Notes: generated by a model from the sequence alone, not told the origin. 64,000 nucleotides of DNA from Phycisphaerales bacterium (GCA_003142595.1 PLMU01000006.1:190840-254839); one strand, 5' to 3'. Shown: positions 26,512-34,190, counted from the first letter of the stretch. Numbers and translations are program-made.

Positions 26512-26906
26512 GGCGAGGCCTCTTGATCGGAGTTTTGATCGGGCAGCGGCGGCGGATACGGAGGACGCGCGTGAATGATCGCATTTTGCAGGACCGATTT
26601 GATTTCGTCCATCGAACGATGCTGCATATTAGCAATTTGGCGCAACGGTCGCTTATTCGGCTGTTGTTTAGGGAGACCCAACGCCTGATATAACACATAC
26701 GGCGGGACACGATAAGAATGCGCGACGTAGCCGACATTCATCCATCCATGAATCGGCTCATCACTGTGAGCTTGCCAGTAGATCACCTTGCGTGCCATAT
26801 GCACGGCCTTGAACGCGGTGAATCCAGCGATAAGCAGAAACATTGCCACGACCAGCCACTGCTGCCGGCGAAATTTTCTCACGGTGCTGATGAACCTTGA
26901 TCTCAT
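26508..26906 (-). CDS. Membrane-anchored partner of DedA (132 aa)
   Basis: One N-terminal transmembrane segment (about residues 18-38, WLVVAMFLLIAGFTAFKAV) is followed by a soluble part with HGWMNVGYVAHSYRVPPYVL and a second RPLRQIANMQHRSMDEI stretch, and a Pro-rich tail (PPYPPPLPDQ). The repeated helix pattern resembles small helix-turn-helix-like modules found beside DedA genes in other bacteria, but I cannot give a family name. Coupled to the DedA gene by an ATGA overlap. Shares the raised GC of this block. Confidence 0.65.
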   Translation of the reverse strand: MRSRFISTVRKFRRQQWLVVAMFLLIAGFTAFKAVHMARKVIYWQAHSDEPIHGWMNVGYVAHSYRVPPYVLYQALGLPKQQPNKRPLRQIANMQHRSMDEIKSVLQNAIIHARPPYPPPLPDQNSDQEASP

Positions 26907-27092
26907 AAATACACCTTACAACATGCCTTAGGATTTCTCGCCGAAGCTGCGTTAATCTCGCGGTTGCGCATAACTCAAACTCATTTGATACGCAATGTAG
27001 CAAAATCGAAAAAGAAGTCAACGTGATTCCCCCATTTCAGCAGTTTTGAGCAATGCCGAAGGACTTCACGAATTTGTTGAGCGAAAAAAAAC

Positions 27093-27121
27093 TTACTTTT
27101 CTTTCCAGTTAATGATATACT
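27093..27121 (+). promoter_or_regulatory. Predicted promoter of the sugar dehydrogenase gene
   Basis: TTACTT (27093-27098) and TATACT (27116-27121) are 17 bases apart. The surrounding 50 bases are largely repeated downstream of the gene at 28686-28740. Confidence 0.5.
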
Positions 27122-27182
27122 GCCTTTCCAAGGTCAGGATACAGAAGGCAATGTCTCATCAATTAAGAAAGGAGAATGTCCA

Positions 27183-28592
27183 ATGACAAACATTATGACG
27201 ATCTTCACATCTGTGCATGCAGTTCAGCTGCGCAACCGCATTGTCACGGTTTTGATGCTCACGTTACTTTCGAGCAATTACGTCTTTGCACAGGCGAATG
27301 GCGAAGCTGTAAAAGTGCTACGCGGTAAGGCGGCTTTCGGCGATTGGCGGGAGGATGCTCCAAGCGTGCGGCGGCTAATCACACCAATGGATCTGCCGGA
27401 TATTGGCCCGGAAACACCCAACATCGTAGAGGTAGTCCCGCAGCCTGCGGGTGTTCGGCCGCAGGTTCCGAAAGGTTTTTCGGTCGAGATGGTGACTTCG
27501 GGACTTGCTCAGGCGCGTTTGATTCGTGTCGCGCCCAACGGCGATCTCTTTGTCGCTAATAGTTCGGCAAACGAGGTGCGCGTTTACCGGATCCCTCCCG
27601 GCTCGGCAAAACCTACCGTCAGCGAGATTTTCGCTACCGGACTCCGCCAACCTTATGGCATCGCATTCTACCCGCCGGGACCGAATCCCGCATGGATATA
27701 CATCGCCAACTCCAATGGCGTTGTTCGCTTCCCCTACAAGAACGGGGTTCTAAAGACGACCGCCAAACCGGAACGTATTGTCGAATATATTCCGCCGGCC
27801 CACCACTGGACCAGAGACATCCTGTTCACTCCCGACGGCAATCGGATGTTAGTTTCGGTCGGCTCGGGGTCCAACATCGCTCTTGATATGTTCCCCGCGC
27901 CGCACGTCCCAGGTGACGTCAACGGCTGGAACAAGACCCATCAGCTCGGCGCCGCTTGGGACACTGAAGAAGGCCGCGCCAACATTCTTTCATTCGATCC
28001 TGAAGGCAAAAACCAGAAAATAGTTGCTACAGGGATACGCAATCCCGCCGGTATCACTATTCAACCAGCCACGGGCCAGCTTTGGGCAGTGGCCAATGAA
28101 CGCGACGGGCTCGGCGACAATACTCCTTTTGAGTACGCTACGCACGTTAAGGAAGGCGCCTTCTTCGGCTGGCCGTGGTACTACATCGGCGGCCACGAGG
28201 ACCCCCGCCACAAAGGTGAGCGCACCGACCTCAAGGACCAAACCACAATTCCAGACGTCTTGATCCAGGCTCATTCAGCCCCGCTCCAGATTGTGTTCTA
28301 CGACGGCAACGATTTTCCGGCCGAGTACAAGGGCAACGCCTTCGTTACGCTGCATGGTTCGTGGGACCGCTCTCGAAGGACCGGCTATAAAGTGGTGCGC
28401 CTGCTCTTCGACAATAGCGGCAAACCGACCGGCGAATACGAGGACTTCATGACAGGCTTCGTCATTTCTGACAAGCAAGTTTGGGGTCGCCCTGTTGGAG
28501 TAGCGGTCGCCGCGGATGGATCGCTCTTTGTTACCGAAGACGGCAACGGAACGATTTGGCGAATTTCGTACCAGAAACCTGATGCTCGCTGA
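27183..28592 (+). CDS. PQQ-dependent sugar dehydrogenase-like protein (sorbosone/glucose dehydrogenase family)
   Basis: A signal peptide (about residues 1-37, ending SSNYVFAQA) precedes a six-bladed beta-propeller. Recognised motifs: VAPNGDLFVANSSANEVRVY, GIAFYPPGPNPAWIYIANSN, ERDGLGDNTPFEYATHVKEG, FFGWPWYYIGG and TLHGSWDRSRRTGYKVVRL, all typical of the soluble aldose/L-sorbosone dehydrogenase family that binds PQQ in the periplasm. No pqq biosynthesis genes are in the window. AAAGGAG lies eight bases upstream of the ATG. GC content is visibly higher than the flanking core genes, as for the DedA pair, so horizontal origin is likely. Confidence 0.88.
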   Translation: MTNIMTIFTSVHAVQLRNRIVTVLMLTLLSSNYVFAQANGEAVKVLRGKAAFGDWREDAPSVRRLITPMDLPDIGPETPNIVEVVPQPAGVRPQVPKGFSVEMVTSGLAQARLIRVAPNGDLFVANSSANEVRVYRIPPGSAKPTVSEIFATGLRQPYGIAFYPPGPNPAWIYIANSNGVVRFPYKNGVLKTTAKPERIVEYIPPAHHWTRDILFTPDGNRMLVSVGSGSNIALDMFPAPHVPGDVNGWNKTHQLGAAWDTEEGRANILSFDPEGKNQKIVATGIRNPAGITIQPATGQLWAVANERDGLGDNTPFEYATHVKEGAFFGWPWYYIGGHEDPRHKGERTDLKDQTTIPDVLIQAHSAPLQIVFYDGNDFPAEYKGNAFVTLHGSWDRSRRTGYKVVRLLFDNSGKPTGEYEDFMTGFVISDKQVWGRPVGVAVAADGSLFVTEDGNGTIWRISYQKPDAR

Positions 28593-28597
28593 CCGGC

Positions 28598-28717
28598 TGC
28601 GACTCATCCAATAACTACTGCGGCGGAGTGGACATCAACGGTTCAGGCGCGATTGACTTCGCGGATTCCACTGATTTATTTCGCCGCGAAAAAAACTTGC
28701 TTTTCTTTTCAGTTTAA
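28598..28717 (+). pseudogene. Remnant of a dockerin-like C-terminus
   Basis: An open stretch without a start codon reads NYCGGVDINGSGAIDFADST before running to a TAA at 28715-28717. The DINGSGAIDFAD core is a calcium-loop repeat like those at the ends of the three dockerin-tailed proteins of this window. It is in a different frame from the sugar dehydrogenase that ends six bases earlier. Read as debris of a host secreted-protein gene at the edge of the acquired block. Confidence 0.55.
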
Positions 28718-28740
28718 GGCTATATTGTTTCTTTAAGGCC
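28686..28740. repeat. Second copy of the promoter-like 50-bp sequence
   Basis: About 50 bases (GCGAAAAAAACTTGCTTTTC onward) align with 27081-27135 upstream of the sugar dehydrogenase at roughly 80 percent by eye, including -35 and -10 like boxes (TTGCTT 28697-28702, TATATT 28721-28726, spacer 18). It may drive the genes that follow. Confidence 0.6.
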
Positions 28741-28754
28741 GGAGAAATCTTTCG

Positions 28755-28922
28755 ATGCGCTACGCTTGCTCAGGACAGGTGGCTATTAAGGAAATCACAC
28801 CTTTGCCTGCCCTCGTGGTATGCTTCCTTGGATTGGCAGACGGAGGATCCGTCAACATTGCCGTCCGGCAGACGGGCTTTGACTCGGTTTATGCAGTTTG
28901 TGTAATCGTTGTTGGGCATTAA
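28755..28922 (+). CDS. Possible small ORF (55 aa) overlapping the HEPN-like gene
   Basis: ATG 28755 has GGAG ten bases upstream, and the TAA at 28920-28922 overlaps the ATG of the next gene (TAATG), an arrangement typical of translational coupling. The product (MRYACSGQVAIKEITPLPAL onward) has no recognisable domain, and part of the DNA (GCTCAGGACAGGTGGCTA) resembles the repeat at 32.4 kb, so the ORF may be fortuitous. Confidence 0.25.
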   Translation: MRYACSGQVAIKEITPLPALVVCFLGLADGGSVNIAVRQTGFDSVYAVCVIVVGH

Positions 28923-29701
28923 TGAAAAAAATGAAGCGTTTCCATATCACTAGCATTAAAGATTACTTTCATGGCCTTTGTGATATGACAGAACGCCGAT
29001 TTCAGGATCTGCCAACTCCTCTACCATGGATTGAGCCTTCCATAAACATGCTTTACTTGGAGTCGGTGTTATCATATGTTTTGGGTAACAACTTTTGTTC
29101 AATAATAAGTATGAGCGCATTATTAGAGCATGTCCTTCGACTTGCGCTATTGGACAGAAACAACACTGGCCTGACTAGCTCTCTTTCGTTAAAACAGCTT
29201 GGTAAAATAAGTAGTATTAGCGTTGCAATTGAAAAGGCCACCTCTGAAGGCATAATAGACACCAAAGACAAAGCTTGGTGGGATAGCATCGCTATGGTTA
29301 TCAGAAACAAAAGTGCTCATTATGTCATCCCAAAATTGATCAAAGATTTCACCAAACAGAAATATGATGAAGGTCAAGAAGATCGCGAGAAATATTCTCC
29401 CGTTTATTATCGTCAAACAAATGATAAAGGTGAACCCAAAACTCCGCTTTCACTCGATTGGGGGATGTTCTTTCACAAAGTTGGTTATTTCATAGCTAAA
29501 GCATATATCGTTGATGGAACATTCTATTTAAAGAAAGTCATTGAGACCACAGATTGGAAGCCAGATAAATCCTATTGGGCCAGCCAAGAAGATGAATATA
29601 ACTCTTTCTTTTCTTACAACTGGAACATTGCTGAGATGATCGAGTCACTTAACAGCGTTAACGAGCGGTCGAAGTCGGACGGTCCAAAGGCGGTCGAGTA
29701 A
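28922..29701 (+). CDS. HEPN-like protein (259 aa), possible partner of the SIR2-like protein
   Basis: Mostly alpha-helical protein of no named family. IISMSALLEHVLRLALLDRN (about residues 61-80) followed by VIRNKSAHYVIPK (about 127-139) shows an Rx4H motif (R128, H133) in the position and context of HEPN nucleotidyl-binding/RNase domains. The C-terminal third is Trp/Tyr rich (DWKPDKSYWASQEDEYNSFF). Start set at ATG 28922, which overlaps the preceding small ORF stop; an in-frame TTG at 28898 is less likely. The SIR2-like gene follows 83 bases later on the same strand. Composition is AT-rich, unlike the sugar dehydrogenase. A role as toxin or effector in a defence pair is inference. Confidence 0.6.
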   Translation: MKKMKRFHITSIKDYFHGLCDMTERRFQDLPTPLPWIEPSINMLYLESVLSYVLGNNFCSIISMSALLEHVLRLALLDRNNTGLTSSLSLKQLGKISSISVAIEKATSEGIIDTKDKAWWDSIAMVIRNKSAHYVIPKLIKDFTKQKYDEGQEDREKYSPVYYRQTNDKGEPKTPLSLDWGMFFHKVGYFIAKAYIVDGTFYLKKVIETTDWKPDKSYWASQEDEYNSFFSYNWNIAEMIESLNSVNERSKSDGPKAVE

Positions 29702-29784
29702 TACGGTGATGGCGGTTTTGTAAAAGAAGGGTATTATAAAAAAAGGCAAAAAGCAACGGTAACTTGATTTCAGAAAAAGCGTAT

Positions 29785-30879
29785 ATGAGTTCAAAACGAG
29801 TTTTTATTCTTGGTGCTGGTTTTTCAAAGATGGCTGGGATGCCTCTGGCCACGGATTTAACGAACCACCTCGGTGGCAAGTTCCGAGAGGATAATCTGGA
29901 GGATGCCCTGGAATGGCTTGGATGTTTGCAGCAGAGAATTGAATGGCTGGGGGACGGTAAGTCGAAGGGTATAAACATCAAAGAGGTGTTCGACCTTGCG
30001 CAGTTCGATATTGAGTTACTGAAAATGCGACAGCAATTGTGCCAGCTTGGTCGTAACTGTGGTGATACGCGTTGGCAAGACGCAGATGGTATTGAGGCAT
30101 GGCTAGAATATATGGAGCACGACCTTCGGGATGTCGTCTGGGAGAAACAGAAAAAGGCGACGCTTGACGCCGTTAAGAGGTTCTCAAATTATCTGAACCC
30201 TAATGACATTGTGTTGACCTTTAATTATGACACGCTTCTGGAAAAATCCTTAGAACAGCAAAATAAGAAATGGCATTACGGCTTCGAGCAGGAGAAAGGC
30301 TCCGGCGTAAAGATTCTGAAAATGCACGGTTCAATAAATTGGATAATGGTTCGTCGTGACCAAAAGGATAATTTTGACTATCCCCTTCTTTTCGAGAAAA
30401 CAGACCTTAATGTCGAGTACCATGGTGCAAAAGCATCAAACGAAATCGAATACAATTATGTGCTGTTACGAGTACCTAATGACAAACTTCCTAATAGGAT
30501 TGAAAATAGAGATTTACAATTAGGAAATAAACAATATGAGATTGCGATGGCCGGCTTAGGGAAGTACAAGCTGCTTAGTGAACTGGTGGGGAGCGGCGAA
30601 ATTTGGAATAACGCGATTAGAGCACTGCGTAACTGTGAGCAGATATATATTATTGGATTTTCGCTCTCGCCGTTTGACACGATGGCTCGTCTGCATTTTG
30701 GCGGTGTTATGATGGAACGTTCTAAAGAAAAAAAAATTAGATTACCGCTGATAACGCTGATCGATCCCATCGCAGGGGAATTAAAGTCTAACTTTAAGAA
30801 AGTTTTTGGTTGTAGTGCCAGCATAGACGTAATAGAAAAGAAAGGCGAAGAAGTCGATTGGTCAACTCTGCTTGCTTGA
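29785..30879 (+). CDS. SIR2-like domain protein (364 aa)
   Basis: Begins MSSKRVFILGAGFSKMAGMP, the GAGxS nucleotide-binding loop of SIR2-like domains; VLTFNYDTLLEKSL (N147, D149) and ILKMHGSINW (H181) supply the conserved Asn, Asp and His, and YIIGFSLSPFDTMA is the late Rossmann strand. This is the SIR2_2-like group common in bacterial defence genes, whose members cleave NAD when an infection is sensed, in contrast to deacetylase sirtuins. No zinc ribbon is present. Start set at ATG 29785; the frame is open further upstream from a TTG at 29764. It follows the HEPN-like gene and no further gene of a known SIR2 system (HerA, Argonaute, DSR-type long C-terminus) is adjacent. Confidence 0.8.
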   Translation: MSSKRVFILGAGFSKMAGMPLATDLTNHLGGKFREDNLEDALEWLGCLQQRIEWLGDGKSKGINIKEVFDLAQFDIELLKMRQQLCQLGRNCGDTRWQDADGIEAWLEYMEHDLRDVVWEKQKKATLDAVKRFSNYLNPNDIVLTFNYDTLLEKSLEQQNKKWHYGFEQEKGSGVKILKMHGSINWIMVRRDQKDNFDYPLLFEKTDLNVEYHGAKASNEIEYNYVLLRVPNDKLPNRIENRDLQLGNKQYEIAMAGLGKYKLLSELVGSGEIWNNAIRALRNCEQIYIIGFSLSPFDTMARLHFGGVMMERSKEKKIRLPLITLIDPIAGELKSNFKKVFGCSASIDVIEKKGEEVDWSTLLA

Positions 30880-30983
30880 TATAGAGCCCAAAGGATTGAA
30901 TCGCGGTTTTTGGCCTAAAAACGTCGTTTTGCTTTGTAATGAACGCGACTATCCCGAATTGATCATGAAAGGAGAATAAGAAA

Positions 30984-31178
30984 ATGGAAGAACGCTGTAA
31001 GAATTGCCGTTTTTGGAAAGGAATAAAAGGGGTTGGGGATGGGAACTCTGGGGAGTGTTATCGAAAAGCACCACTCCCATACAAATGGCGCCCTGAAGAG
31101 AACACACTACACGTAGGAACAAGGTGGCCACTCACAAATGGAGATCAGTATTGCGGGGAATTTGAAGAGAAAAGTTAG
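30984..31178 (+). CDS. Small cysteine-rich protein (64 aa)
   Basis: MEERCKNCRFWKG at the N-terminus, GECYRKAPLPYKWRP in the middle and WPLTNGDQYCGEFEEK at the end give four Cys in a CxxC...C...C pattern with conserved Trp and Phe, a layout seen in many small phage- and island-borne proteins that probably bind one metal ion. AAAGGAG stands about ten bases upstream of the ATG. It follows the SIR2-like gene after 104 bases. Function unknown. Confidence 0.65.
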   Translation: MEERCKNCRFWKGIKGVGDGNSGECYRKAPLPYKWRPEENTLHVGTRWPLTNGDQYCGEFEEKS

Positions 31179-31249
31179 TGTATTATTCCGGTGAAATCTG
31201 AGCAGGAAGCCCTTGACGAACCGGCAGGCGAAATACTAACGACTATCGA

Positions 31250-31462
31250 CTAAAGTACTACCCCAACCGTATTACTCGGCATACTTTCCCCCGATGAGTT
31301 AATTGCTTTGACTCTATATTCTAATTTACAGCCGGTCGGCTGGTCTGTTAGTTTGGCTTCGTTATTCAGGATTGTTGCACATAGAGTCCAATCCTGATTG
31401 ATGGAGCGCCTTTCAATTACATAACAGCGGATTGGGGGACAAATTAAACGTGAAAATAATAG
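31250..31462 (-). pseudogene. Remnant of a fibronectin type III domain
   Basis: On the minus strand 71 codons are open without a start. They read CYVIERRSINQDWTLCATIL, then TDQPTGCKLEYRVKAINSSG and ESMPSNTVGVVL before a TAG at 31252-31250. YRVKAINSSGES.PSN is the strand F-G signature of FN3 domains. It is the tail of a larger secreted-type protein whose rest is gone; an in-frame TAA lies immediately upstream at 31463-31465. This explains most of the otherwise empty 308-base gap. Confidence 0.7.
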
Positions 31463-31486
31463 TTAGCTGTAACTGTTATTCTCCCC

Positions 31487-32056
31487 TCATCTATTAGCCC
31501 TTCGAGAAAAAGTAGAAAAAGCTCCTATTAAGGATGTGATAAGAACTATTAGAAATCCTATCATGCCTTCTACGCACCATATAACTAATGGAACAAAGAA
31601 AATGGGAGTCAATATTGCAACAACCCATCGACCCTCTGAGAAAAACATTACCATAGAATATAACCCTAAAGTCAGCGACACAAATCTAACTAGCCATCCG
31701 TTCATGCCAATAAGATTGTATCCAGCAAGACTTTCGGTTTCGCCCTTTTCAAGAAGTTCATTGTGTAATGATGCAAGCATATATCCCCAGAAACCGTAGA
31801 ATAAGTTCACTATAAAACCATACCACTCTGTTGGTATACGGAATGGAGAGAACAATACTACTAAAAAAGATACGAGAAAATAACTGATAAAGGTTGTAAG
31901 GAATACTGCCCAACCAAAATAAAGAGTTCCGAAAGGCCCGAAAACGAGACCAAGAATAACAGCAAGTACGCAATTTTTTCTTTTACGCTTAACATGGGTC
32001 GACGCATAGTTGCAACTCTGGCCACAGATATCTGCACAGGACTTTTCAGGATTCAT
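31487..32056 (-). CDS. Multispanning membrane protein of unknown function (189 aa)
   Basis: N-terminal soluble stretch with four Cys/His (SCADICGQSCNYASTHVKRK) followed by four to five hydrophobic segments (about 28-48, 50-72, 74-95, 120-142, 150-180). The pattern VLGLVFGPFGTLYFGW resembles small membrane proteins with a PFGxxY motif of unknown role. AAGGAG lies 8-9 bases upstream of the ATG. It starts 26 bases after the stop codon of the methyltransferase stub, reading in the same direction. No family name. Confidence 0.6.
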   Translation of the reverse strand: MNPEKSCADICGQSCNYASTHVKRKRKNCVLAVILGLVFGPFGTLYFGWAVFLTTFISYFLVSFLVVLFSPFRIPTEWYGFIVNLFYGFWGYMLASLHNELLEKGETESLAGYNLIGMNGWLVRFVSLTLGLYSMVMFFSEGRWVVAILTPIFFVPLVIWCVEGMIGFLIVLITSLIGAFSTFSRRANR

Positions 32057-32082
32057 TATAATATCTCCTTGTTTTTTGGTAT

Positions 32083-32280
32083 TTATTGTTTTTCAGATGT
32101 GGCCCAATATCGCTTATTGCGGTTGGAGTTAAAGGGCGGGTCGATATAAATAAGGTCAACGCAGTTTTCGGGGAATTTCTTTAATTGTTCGAGATTGTCC
32201 CCGCAGTAGATTACCCGCGTATCGAGCAAAGAGGATGGTTTTCCTGCTGCCTTTTTTGAGTTAGCCGCTTCCTTTGCCAT
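32083..32280 (-). pseudogene. N-terminal stub of a site-specific DNA methyltransferase
   Basis: The 65 codons from ATG 32280 (AAGGA five bases upstream) contain DTRVIYCGDNLEQLKKFPEN and VDLIYIDPPFNSNRN, the AdoMet-binding start and DPPF catalytic motif of N6/N4 (type III-like, beta class) methyltransferases. After RNKRYWATSEKQ the frame stops, where intact relatives continue for several hundred residues. The stub lacks most of the catalytic and all target-recognition parts, so it is taken as a truncated remnant. The ribosome site and start are still intact, so a short peptide could be made. Confidence 0.75.
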
Positions 32281-32392
32281 ATTTTCCTTAATCATCCGTA
32301 AATTATCATAATAAACTGCCCCATTGTCTATTAGAAAAACCTCTTTGTCAAATCTTCTTTTCGCGTGAAAAATTGGTGAAACTTGTGTAATC

Positions 32393-32491
32393 CTTCGGCA
32401 GGCTCAGGACAGGTTCGTGGCTAATTTCCTCATATAAACAGTGTAAATCCGTGTTAATCCGTGTCTAAAAAAAGCAGTGTTAATCTGTGTC
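32393..32491. repeat. Composite intergenic repeat (CAGGCTCAGGACAGG and CCGTGTTAATCCGTG type)
   Basis: CTTCGGCAGGCTCAGGACAGG (32393-32413) is followed by AAATCCGTG, TTAATCCGTGTC and TTAATCTGTGTC units (32445-32491), i.e. imperfect direct repeats. Both strings resemble dispersed intergenic sequence found in many environmental genomes (recollection only). The first string recurs in part at 28764-28783. Confidence 0.5.
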
Positions 32492-33188
32492 AAAATTCTG
32501 GAATAACTTCGGGATAAAGCTGGCCGGTGGAAGTGAGGCGGAAAATATATATAAGCCCCTGCCTGAGTTGCGTATAAGTAACTGTGCCGTAGATTGCGGT
32601 AATGCCGAATTGCTTCAGCTTGTCCGGTGTGTTGGCCAATTCCCAAATACCCGACCAGAAAACCTGCCTGTTTTTTACGGGCAATTCTTTAAGAAGGTCG
32701 GCGTATCTGTTCGGCTCTGCACCAGATTCTTCAATTGCGAAACCTGACTGCGGCGACATTTTTTCGCCGTAAACTCTTCGCCACAGATACATACTTCTTT
32801 GTTTGCCGTCCATTACCATTTTGTCTGAAAACTTGACAATCAGGGCGTCGAAATGAACGATGTCTCCTTCGATTGTATATTGGCGCTGGAGAATTTGATT
32901 CAGTTCGTTGTCGCGAGCGGTCTCGACGAATTTCAATGTTGTGCTTATTACGGCGCCGTTTGCGTCCTTTGTCTGGCTGATAACCTTGGCGTAACCGATT
33001 TTATTTTCATCGGTTAGATTTGTCAAAGCTCTTTTGAGCGTCTTGTTTTCCGTAAGCAACTCGCTGATGGCTGTCCCGCCGCGGTAAATGCCGACTGCAA
33101 TGAGTAAAATGGCGGCGCAAATCACAATGCCGAAAATAAAGCTCGGAAGAGTAGTCAAAAATCTCAATATTTTTTGTATTATCGCCAT
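32490..33188 (-). CDS. Membrane-anchored protein of unknown function (232 aa)
   Basis: One N-terminal transmembrane segment (about residues 13-35, LPSFIFGIVICAAILLIAVG), a short coiled-coil-like stretch (AISELLTENKTLKRALTNLT) and a beta-rich extracytoplasmic domain with YTIEGDIVHFDALIVKFSDK and YLWRRVYGEKMSPQSGF. I do not know a family name, though the pattern looks like a conserved envelope protein. It is alone between the methyltransferase stub and the divergent TPR protein gene. Confidence 0.65.
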   Translation of the reverse strand: MAIIQKILRFLTTLPSFIFGIVICAAILLIAVGIYRGGTAISELLTENKTLKRALTNLTDENKIGYAKVISQTKDANGAVISTTLKFVETARDNELNQILQRQYTIEGDIVHFDALIVKFSDKMVMDGKQRSMYLWRRVYGEKMSPQSGFAIEESGAEPNRYADLLKELPVKNRQVFWSGIWELANTPDKLKQFGITAIYGTVTYTQLRQGLIYIFRLTSTGQLYPEVIPEF

Positions 33189-33214
33189 TAGATAACTTCT
33201 TTGGGCTAAAGAAT

Positions 33215-33235
33215 ATACCGTTATGCGGTATTTTT
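33215..33235 (+). terminator. Short hairpin with T tail between divergent genes
   Basis: ATACCG (33215-33220) pairs with CGGTAT (33226-33231) and is followed by TTTT. There is no plus-strand gene just upstream, so it may be a leader structure or chance. Confidence 0.25.
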
Positions 33236-33279
33236 CAAGAACTTATCTTAAAAAACCCATAAAATAAGCTTCCAACCCC

Positions 33280-33307
33280 TTGACAATGAGATATAAATCG
33301 TTAATGT
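33280..33307 (+). promoter_or_regulatory. Predicted promoter of the TPR protein gene
   Basis: Consensus TTGACA (33280-33285) and TAATGT (33302-33307) with a 16-base spacer, about 50 bases before the start codon. Confidence 0.5.
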
Positions 33308-33356
33308 TGTAAAAAACCAAAGAAATACACGGATTAGATGTTGAAAGGATTTAACG

Positions 33357-34184
33357 ATGAAAAAGACTTTATTTTTCGCAGCTTTAATAATTACCGCATT
33401 TGTAGTTGTCGCTTCCGGTATGAAAGATAAGCAATTAATGGTGGAAAAACCCGCCCCGGAAGTAATCGACCAGATGACGCCGTCGGCAGCGACCGAAATT
33501 GCACTTGCAGAGGAATTGGCGAAGACACGTCTGGAGTATCACAAGCAGCTTGAAAAAATTCAATCATTCTACGAGCAGAGCGGCAATCAGATGAAGCTCG
33601 AATGGGTTCAAAGAGAACTGAAATCACTGGACTCAATACCGCGGTATCGCTATATCCTTCAGGCCGAAGTGGCAGGCGATAAACTCAAGGCCAAAGATTC
33701 CATTCCAAAGGCCGATATACTCTACAAAGAAGCTTTAGATATTTATAATCACACAGACCTTATTTTCCCTATTCCTGTGCTTGTCAAACACGAAGATCTA
33801 GCTCTTCATCATCCTACGATGTTTGTCAGCAAAAAGAGATTGCAGCGGGCACTGAACAAATGCAACGAACTTATACAGGAATATCCGACCAGCGACAAGA
33901 TAGACGACGCGGCATATCTTGCCGGCGAGATTCATGAATACTTCGGCGATTATTCCATCGCCCTGCTGTATTATAAACGAGCGGTGCAGTGGAATCCCAA
34001 TACGCCGTATCCTGCCCGCTTCAAGGCGGCGAGAATTCTCGACTATAAACTGACTGACAGATCGCAGGCTGTGCAGCTTTATCGAGAGGCTCTCGACAAG
34101 GAATCCGGAATGATTAATGTCGCAGATGTCCAACAGCGAATCGTTGACCTGGCTCCTGAGCCGAATTCGGTGGACATTAAATAA
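33357..34184 (+). CDS. Exported tetratricopeptide-repeat protein (275 aa)
   Basis: An N-terminal hydrophobic segment (KKTLFFAALIITAFVVVASG) is a signal peptide or anchor. A helical segment (residues about 45-90) is followed by TPR-like helices: AKDSIPKADILYKEALDIYN, KRLQRALNKCNELIQEYPTS, DDAAYLAGEIHEYFGDYSIA, LLYYKRAVQWNPNT and RSQAVQLYREALDKES. It is probably a periplasmic adaptor for protein complexes. AAAGGA precedes the ATG. It is followed by two hairpins and then tilS. Confidence 0.75.
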   Translation: MKKTLFFAALIITAFVVVASGMKDKQLMVEKPAPEVIDQMTPSAATEIALAEELAKTRLEYHKQLEKIQSFYEQSGNQMKLEWVQRELKSLDSIPRYRYILQAEVAGDKLKAKDSIPKADILYKEALDIYNHTDLIFPIPVLVKHEDLALHHPTMFVSKKRLQRALNKCNELIQEYPTSDKIDDAAYLAGEIHEYFGDYSIALLYYKRAVQWNPNTPYPARFKAARILDYKLTDRSQAVQLYREALDKESGMINVADVQQRIVDLAPEPNSVDIK

Positions 34185-34190
34185 ATGTCC
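34172..34190 (+). terminator. Inverted repeat over the TPR gene stop codon
   Basis: GGACATT (34172-34178) and AATGTCC (34184-34190) form a perfect 7-bp stem spanning the TAA stop and followed by TTTATCTTTA. It may be a weak terminator or mRNA 3' end structure ahead of the strong one at 34211. Confidence 0.35.

Noticed and set aside
28898..28921. TTG extension of the HEPN-like protein (MCNRCWAL)
   Set aside because: ATG 28922 is a standard start positioned in a TAATG overlap; no ribosome site supports the TTG.
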